64,000 nt of DNA, from contig OV050033.1 of the NCBI GenBank assembly GCA_920105625.2, positions 3,638,001 to 3,702,000 of the forward strand. The letters are read 5' to 3'. The position numbers and the translations under genes are program-made. Of this stretch, positions 57,981 through 64,000 are shown in pieces. Source of the DNA: Clusia tigrina (Eukaryota > Arthropoda > Insecta > Diptera > Clusiidae). How positions within the stretch are numbered: position 1 is the stretch's first letter; the number at the start of each line of letters is the position of its first letter. Below the pieces are notes generated by a model. It saw only the letters and a list, made by a program, of their open reading frames with translations. It was not told the origin of the DNA and did no database searches.

Positions 57981-59477
57981 GTAATATATTCAGTTCACGG
58001 GGGCTTACAGCACTTTATACTTATATGGAGAATTCCGTTTTTGTAACCGCGCTTTTAAGCGTACATGTCTTTCGAGTAGAAACCTATAGTTGGGGGGGAA
58101 CTTGCGTTTGTATGGAGGCTTTTGGTCCAAAATGCTGCGCGGTACTGAATTGGAAAGAATATGTGAAACAACAACAAATTGTTCTAATGAAAAATAAACA
58201 GCTTGTCAAATATCAAAACAGTTATTAAAAAACCTTTACGTAAAGCCTCCCATTGACGTAAGACGGAATTAACAAAGTGTTAAGAAACCAGACCACAAAA
58301 AAAACAAGATCATTTCTAAGGCGAAACCCACGTCACAGGCTCCAAAAATATTTGCCTAATTTTTTGTTTCTTAATAATTAAGGCTTGGATTCTTCCTAAA
58401 TAAACAATGAACGAATTAATATTCCCCGACAAACTGAACAATTGTATAAATATTTGTACAATACTGTTTCTATACTGTTTTATATACTGTTTCCAAGCGT
58501 TATATTCCGCTATTTTGAATTCATTGTCTTTTGTAAAAACAACACAAAACTCCTTTATAGCATTTATCTTTGAACTGTCGTTAAACTATTTTTGTAAACA
58601 TGAAGTTTGTTAAGTGTTGTGAGCAGTTTGTATATAAAGAATAATTATTTTATGAAATAAAAACAAAAAAGAACACATTAAAAAACACGGAACACAAAAA
58701 CCGAAAGAGCAGAACACTGATTTCGAGATAGTAATGGCATTTAAAATAGACTCGAACAAGAGCCAACAATTAAAATTTATCAGAGAGATTCCATTAGCAA
58801 CAACAACAACGACAACAACAACGGTTCCACACAAAAAAGAAGCAAACCAAAAAAGAGAGTATGGAACAAATTTTAAAAGCAAATTAGAAAGCCTTCGTTG
58901 CACATGTTATTCGCATTTAGAGCAACAAAATAAATACTTGGCCGTACTTCTGGGTTGACTTTGGCCTAGTGAGATTCAAATCAAGGTCCCGAACACCTCA
59001 TATAAATGCAAAATCGGCAATAGCAGGGCGAAATAATGAACTTTAGTTCCATACGCGTCGAAACGACAATTCAAGGAAACATCAACTGCAAAATATTGAA
59101 AACCGAAGCAATTAGAACAGCGGGCCCTGTTATCAGATGCTTGCGGCTCGTTTAGCGTCCCAAACGACGCCACGCACACACACACACACAAATACATCGA
59201 AAAAAGTGAACAAATTTGCAGTGAAAACGAAGCCTCATTAAAAAAATTTATGTGAACAAATAAAAAATAAAATTACGTGAACTTTGCTTAAAACTTACAT
59301 AAATATAAATATATAAAAGCTAAAAATTACGAGCAAAAAAACGAACAAAAAATCTTTGGTAAAATTTACAAATTTAACTAAACTAAAATTAACGCAGAAA
59401 CGTAAAAAGCGCATTTAGCATACTCGCTCACACGCACCCTACACTCTGCCAGCCTATAAAACGCTTACCTACTTGGC

Positions 59478-62400
59478 TCATCTACCTTGGCCCATGAGCT
59501 GCACTGCCATGGCGTTCAGCAGCTTCTTCGCCAGGCGGCGTCTGTACTTCTTCAGCACCCGATTGGCGTGATAGAACTTCGTTATGTTCTTCTGCACGTA
59601 CTTCTCGTGCAGATACTTGAGGAACCTCTCGCTCTCGAACTTCTTATAGTTGTCAGGTACAATTTCCTCGTGGTGTATGGTTGGTTGGTTGAAGTGGGCC
59701 GCGCCAGAGAGGCTGTCGTCCAGTTCGTGCATCATTGGAGTGGCCTCACTGATCAGGGCGGGCGCTGGCGAGGTTGGCGGAGTTGTTGTTGTGTCGTCTA
59801 ATACAATCACACTGTCATTTGAGTTCGTTATACGCGCTTGGTTTTCATTAAAATTAACTACATCATTATTATAATTATCATCATCTTCATCATCAGTTCT
59901 ATCGAAATCACTTGCATTTAAAATTTCTACCAATTGCAGTGTATTCACTGTTTCATCATTTTCATGTAGTAGCCGCAAACTCTGCCCTGCGGCAGATCGA
60001 TCGTTAATATTATTCCGTTCGCTATCATCGTCGTTATCGGAATGCGTAACCACACTTAAAATATTCTCATTCATATCACATTGTAAAACATATAAATCAC
60101 TATCACTATGTAAGATTTCTTCTAGATTAATAAGTAAAACTTCTTGAGCTTCTTCTTTGTCGTCGGTCTCGAAATCTGCGGGATCCGAGGTGTCACCCAC
60201 TTGGCTATACATTTCCGCTAAGGCTTCTTCTACGCTGAGCTCACGTTCAATTGGAGCAATTGGCTCCAGTCTTGAACCGTTGAGTTCCATCATAGTTAAT
60301 TCGCTAGGAACGAAGGAACTATTTAAGGCAACTTTACAAAGGTCACTTAATTTTGATACGGCAACATTCCGCTCTTGGTCATTGTGGTGATTGTTATTAA
60401 CTTCGCAATTAGGTGCTGATATAGTAATTAGACTAAAATTATGTATAACTTGCTTGTCATCCTTCTGCTGCGATGCCGTCTGCATTTTGTGGCTCCCGTG
60501 CATTCTGCTCTGACTAACTTCCACTGCTTGATAGGTAGCTGGTGTTCTCACATCCTCCACCGCACTGCCGAACAGCTCCAACACATTGTCATTTACTTTG
60601 ATTTCATGCTGGTTATCTTTTTCTTCGTGTTTCTCGCCTCCAATATCGTTTCTCTCCTCGTCATTTTCCCTGAGATCGTAGCCCAGTATTTTCTTCAAAT
60701 GCGCAATATCATTGCTTGTTATGTTGTTATCAATTTCCAGACACTCCGTTTGATTAAAAACACGCCGGGCTTTCATTTCGCTATCAAATGTATCGTCAAT
60801 CTCGGTGACACAATGATTCGCATGCTCTGACAGTTCAATTTTCGTGTTCTGTTGTAATAATTCCTTTTCCAGTGCCCCCAGTTCATCAAGTTCGGCTTCG
60901 TCAGAAATCGTGCTGCAAACACTGCCTCTCCTGCTGCTATTGCTGCTACCACTACTGCTGCTACCACTGCTGCTACTATCTTCATCGGCATCACTGAACG
61001 AACTTAGTGAACTTACTTCCACTGAATTGGTTGAATAACCGTCATTGTCTTCCACTCTATCCACACACTCCATTTTTAGTGATTCTCTAGCTGTGTCAAT
61101 GTCCATGGCGTCTTCATTAATTGTGTCGGGAGAAAATGCTTCTTTTATTTGGGCATCCCTACCAATTTCTGGAATACTGTCCTCAAATTGAATACTACTA
61201 GACGCCTCTCGTGATTCTTGTGTTTCCGTATCGAAATTTACAATTACGGATTTGCTTGTGATTTCCGAATATCTATCTTCAACATTGTTTACACCCAATT
61301 CTTCATTGTCTTGCTCTACTATTTTATAACAGGCATCTTCATTTGCATCCTGTGCTATTTCAGGTTTATCAATTTCTCCTGCACACTCTGTTTCAGGCTT
61401 CTCATCTTTTTCCATCTCTGTGGATATAAATGTCTCATTTTCTCCCATCTCTGGTGAGATTACCGACTCATCTTCCTCAATCTCTGTTGAGATCGCCATC
61501 TTATCTTCTTCCATCTCTGGTAAGATCACCGACTCTTCTTTAATCTCTGTTGCGATCGCCGTCTTATCTTCTTCCATCTCTGGTAAGATAACCGAATCAT
61601 CTTCTTCCATCTCTGGTGAAGGTACCGACTCATCTTCCTCCATCTCTGGTGAAGGTACCGAGTCATCTTCTTCCATTTCTGGTGAGATCACCGTCTTATC
61701 TTCTTCCATCTCTAGTGAGATTGCCATCTTATATTCTTCCATCTCTGGTGAGATCACCGACTCATCTTCCTCCATCTCTGTTGAGATCGCCGTCTTATGT
61801 TCTTCCATCTCTGTTGAGATCACCGACTCATCTTCTTCTGTCTCTGGGGAGGTCACCGAGTCATTTTCTTCCATCTCTGGTGAGATCACAGACTCATCTT
61901 CTATTTCTGGTGAGATCACCGACTCAACTTCTTCCATTTCTGGGGAGTTCATTGTCTCATTCTCGTCCACCTCTGGCGAGTTCACTGTATCACCTTCTTT
62001 TATCTCTGGTGAAATCACCTTCTCATATTTTTCTGTTTCAAGATTTTCCTCTTCTTCTGATTCAGATTTCTCCTCTTCTGATTCAAATTTCTCATCTTCG
62101 TCTGTTTCAACACGATCGTTTTTTTCAAAGGCTTCTTTCTGCTCTTCTCTTTTCAAATACTCAAATTCTGCTCTTTCCTCGGTTCCAAATATCTTATTTG
62201 CAGTATCAATTTCAGAATTTTCTTTTCCTATTTTTATCGCAAGTTTCTCATCTGTTCCTGTAAATTGTGGTTTTTCCATCTCATCTTGTTCTCTACTTTC
62301 TGTTTCAACGGTCTCATCATTTTCTGCTTCCACTTTCTTTTCTACTTTAAGTTTATGCTCCTCTCCTTGTTCCGTAAGAAGTTCCTTATATCCGTAGGAA

Positions 62401-63974
62401 GTTCCTTCACCTTCTTTTACTTCCTCGTCTTCTTCCTCTTCTTCTTTTTCCTCTTCTGTTTCTTCTTCTTCTTCCTTTTCTGTTTCATCTTCTTCATCTT
62501 CATCTTCCTTTTCCAACTGTTCGCCGTTATATTCAAGATCCACATTTGTTTGGCTCGATGGTTGAATATCATACTTGGCAGGAGCTTCTTTACTTAGAAT
62601 ATCCGTGTACTCCAACTTATTAGCATCTTCAGCAGGACTCTCAGGACTCTCAGGACTATCGGTTTCAAACCGATAATTTGTTTCTTCCACTGAAGCTTCC
62701 ATGATATCCATTTTGTCCACTGTATGCTCGTCGGTAGTAGTGTTTTGGTCAGGACTCTCAGGACTATCGGTTTCAAACCGATAATTTGTTTCTTCCACTG
62801 AAGTTTCTATGATATCCATTTTGTCCACTGTATGCTCGTCGATAGTACTGTTTTGGTTACATTCTGCCATGCCTGCTGGACCCTTTTCAGGAAAACTCTC
62901 AACAGAATCGGAGCTATCGGCACTATCGATCTCAGATCGCGACTGTTCTAAATTTAGTGCCATTTCTGCTTGGTTTCCTTTTTTTATTTGATCTTGTTCG
63001 TATTCCAGTTCGGCCGAATCCGAGCTCTCGGCACTTTCGATATCAGATGGTTCAATCGATTTTTCTTCCGTATTCGGTCCATTTACTGATTGGTTTCCTT
63101 CTTTTATTTGATCTTGTTCGTGATCCAGTTCAGAAGAATCAGAACTTTCGGCACTTTCGATATCAGATGGTTCAATCGATTGTTCTTCCGTATTCGGTCC
63201 ATTTACTGATTGGTTTCCCTCTTTTATTTGATCTTGTTCGTGATCCAGTTCAGAAGAATCAGAACTTTCGGCACTTTCGATATCAGATGGTTCAATCGAT
63301 TGTTCTTCCGTATTCGGTCCATTTACTGATTGGTTTCCCTCTTTTATTTGATCATGTTCGTGTTGCAGTTCGGCAGTAGCTGGCTGTAGCTCACATATAT
63401 CAGGGTCACCGGTAATTTGATTGCATGATTGATTATGTTCCCTATTTGCATCTGGAATATCGACACTATCATTGTCGGACATTTCTTCACTTGATGAACT
63501 GCTGCATTCGCTACTGGAGCTCTCAGAACTTTCGGAATCGGATGAGTCACTGGAATCGTCGTCGGAGTTCTGCGCATTATCTTCTCTAATTTCTTCCAGT
63601 TGATTGTTGTGATTCTCAAATTGTTGATTCGAAAGCTTCAACTGACAAATATCTGCATTGGTACTGTTTTGGTACACGTTATTTTGCACGTTTTGATTTA
63701 TCGGGAAACTATCGGCACGAAGGGTGCCATTCAACTCAATTGTTTGTGTTGATTGCTCAATGAATGGAGCCTTGTTTTCTCTCGTTGCATTATTTGAAGT
63801 GCCTTCCATTATTACGTCATCGTCCTCTACAACGTGAACGTCATCGTCGTCTACAACCTGAACGTCATCGTCCTCTACAACGTGAACATCTGAATCCTCA
63901 TCCTCAGATTCATCTGTAGTGGATTCTACATCACTGTCGCAATTGTCTTCCGTCAAGTCTATGCATACAATATC
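59478..63974 (-). CDS. long terminal exon of an acidic repeat protein with SUMO-interaction-like motif (5' part outside window)
   Basis: The exon likely starts at 63974, after the acceptor tttccaccaattcag on the minus strand; the frame is in fact open to the window end. It encodes 1498 aa and ends at TGA 59478. I do not recognise the gene. It opens DIVCIDLTEDNCDSD, which fits a SUMO-interaction motif: a hydrophobic core followed by acidic residues. Then come 8-aa (VVEDDDVH), 40-aa, 36-aa and 12-aa repeat arrays, Glu-rich blocks and Ser clusters. The last 60 residues are different: basic and helical (FLKYLHEKYVQKNITKFYHA, then LKKYRRRLAKKLLNAMA). A nuclear scaffold or chromatin-linked protein is a reasonable guess only. 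The donor-like CAAG|GTAGAT overlaps the stop, so another exon cannot be excluded. Confidence 0.8.
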   Translation of the reverse strand, partial: DIVCIDLTEDNCDSDVESTTDESEDEDSDVHVVEDDDVQVVDDDDVHVVEDDDVIMEGTSNNATRENKAPFIEQSTQTIELNGTLRADSFPINQNVQNNVYQNSTNADICQLKLSNQQFENHNNQLEEIREDNAQNSDDDSSDSSDSESSESSSSECSSSSSEEMSDNDSVDIPDANREHNQSCNQITGDPDICELQPATAELQHEHDQIKEGNQSVNGPNTEEQSIEPSDIESAESSDSSELDHEQDQIKEGNQSVNGPNTEEQSIEPSDIESAESSDSSELDHEQDQIKEGNQSVNGPNTEEKSIEPSDIESAESSDSAELEYEQDQIKKGNQAEMALNLEQSRSEIDSADSSDSVESFPEKGPAGMAECNQNSTIDEHTVDKMDIIETSVEETNYRFETDSPESPDQNTTTDEHTVDKMDIMEASVEETNYRFETDSPESPESPAEDANKLEYTDILSKEAPAKYDIQPSSQTNVDLEYNGEQLEKEDEDEEDETEKEEEEETEEEKEEEEEDEEVKEGEGTSYGYKELLTEQGEEHKLKVEKKVEAENDETVETESREQDEMEKPQFTGTDEKLAIKIGKENSEIDTANKIFGTEERAEFEYLKREEQKEAFEKNDRVETDEDEKFESEEEKSESEEEENLETEKYEKVISPEIKEGDTVNSPEVDENETMNSPEMEEVESVISPEIEDESVISPEMEENDSVTSPETEEDESVISTEMEEHKTAISTEMEEDESVISPEMEEYKMAISLEMEEDKTVISPEMEEDDSVPSPEMEEDESVPSPEMEEDDSVILPEMEEDKTAIATEIKEESVILPEMEEDKMAISTEIEEDESVISPEMGENETFISTEMEKDEKPETECAGEIDKPEIAQDANEDACYKIVEQDNEELGVNNVEDRYSEITSKSVIVNFDTETQESREASSSIQFEDSIPEIGRDAQIKEAFSPDTINEDAMDIDTARESLKMECVDRVEDNDGYSTNSVEVSSLSSFSDADEDSSSSGSSSSGSSNSSRRGSVCSTISDEAELDELGALEKELLQQNTKIELSEHANHCVTEIDDTFDSEMKARRVFNQTECLEIDNNITSNDIAHLKKILGYDLRENDEERNDIGGEKHEEKDNQHEIKVNDNVLELFGSAVEDVRTPATYQAVEVSQSRMHGSHKMQTASQQKDDKQVIHNFSLITISAPNCEVNNNHHNDQERNVAVSKLSDLCKVALNSSFVPSELTMMELNGSRLEPIAPIERELSVEEALAEMYSQVGDTSDPADFETDDKEEAQEVLLINLEEILHSDSDLYVLQCDMNENILSVVTHSDNDDDSERNNINDRSAAGQSLRLLHENDETVNTLQLVEILNASDFDRTDDEDDDNYNNDVVNFNENQARITNSNDSVIVLDDTTTTPPTSPAPALISEATPMMHELDDSLSGAAHFNQPTIHHEEIVPDNYKKFESERFLKYLHEKYVQKNITKFYHANRVLKKYRRRLAKKLLNAMAVQLMGQGR
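61409..62024 (-). repeat. 36 bp coding repeat array (12-aa units)
   Basis: About 16 units of the type SPEMEEDESVI occur inside the acidic protein. All lengths are in multiples of three, except for a few units shortened by one or more codons. The frame is kept throughout. Confidence 0.9.
62644..62862 (-). repeat. 108 bp coding duplication (36-aa units)
   Basis: Two copies of a unit including DEHTVDKMDI and SVEETNYRFETDSPESP. The copies differ at only a few bases, so the duplication is recent or homogenised. Confidence 0.9.
62970..63375 (-). repeat. 120 bp coding repeat (40-aa units)
   Basis: Three near-identical copies (period 120, for example ttcttccgtattcggtcc at 63063, 63183, 63303) and a diverged one. 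Each encodes HEQDQIKEGNQSVNGPNTEE plus a Ser/Glu-rich half. Confidence 0.92.
63814..63889 (-). repeat. 24 bp coding repeat (8-aa units)
   Basis: Three copies of acgtcatcgtcctctacaac + gtga (starts 63814, 63838, 63862), encoding VVEDDDVH/VVDDDDVH. Confidence 0.88.
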
Positions 63975-64000
63975 CTGAATTGGTGGAAAGGAGATTTCGG

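Larger units (their letters stand above)
53621..59477. other. AT-rich intergenic, no gene recognised
   Basis: About 6 kb with short ORFs only, none with a recognisable domain. 54.1-56.6 kb is extremely AT-rich with many AATAAA-like motifs and could include alternative long 3' UTRs. Two tandem repeats are listed below. The last 500 bp is likely 3' UTR of the minus-strand gene to the right. Confidence 0.4.

Noticed and set aside
1..64000. CRISPR array, bacterial operon or prophage
   Set aside because: The spliced genes, fly proteins and SINE/LINE content show nuclear insect DNA; the tandem arrays have no unique spacers of CRISPR type.

Overview
This window is chromosomal DNA from a higher fly (Diptera, Schizophora). 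Its proteins are close to Drosophila proteins, but the introns, intergenic spaces and transposon content are much larger than in Drosophila melanogaster. A tephritid fruit fly is the most likely source; this is an inference from gene content and style, not proof.

Layout. A possible small single-exon gene lies at 414-776 (-), followed by a decayed LINE (about 1.0-2.7 kb). Next comes expanded (ex, +): a likely non-coding first exon near 3.8-4.16 kb, five coding exons at 7444-24049 with an 11.1 kb second intron full of foldback elements and simple repeats, and a 3' UTR to about 25.8 kb. A 54-codon ORF with its own poly(A) signal (26059-26223, -) and a LINE fragment separate ex from a CD36-family receptor gene, probably emp (29266-30998, -, five exons, 490 aa). 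Then follow about 13 kb without a recognised gene (31.0-44.2 kb), holding a 741 bp DNA transposon with matching target duplications, two tRNA-like SINE copies in inverted orientation, LINE ends and several minisatellites. shv, the ER DnaJ co-chaperone DNAJB11/ERdj3 (44255-46571, +, three exons, 354 aa), has a LINE fragment in its second intron. A six-exon gene for a 609 aa protein with one C2H2 zinc finger and one membrane segment lies at 49656-53336 (+). After about 6 kb of AT-rich sequence, the right edge holds the long last exon of a very acidic, repeat-built protein (59478-63974, -) that opens with a SUMO-interaction-like motif.

How the genes relate. They do not form one pathway. ex is an upstream Hippo-pathway regulator at the apical cortex, emp is a membrane scavenger-type receptor, and shv acts in ER folding and secretion. 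As I recall, ex, emp and shv all lie in the 21C interval of D. melanogaster 2L, so this looks like conserved microsynteny.

Most unusual observation. A second reading frame starting at tandem ATGs 10 nt upstream of the ex start stays open through exons 1-3. If the 83 bp third intron is retained, it runs in frame into exon 4 and adds a hydrophobic, membrane-like segment. This would be a different N-terminus for Expanded, if it is used.

All exon boundaries were set by hand from GT/AG sites, reading phase and remembered family sequences. No alignment or database search was run.
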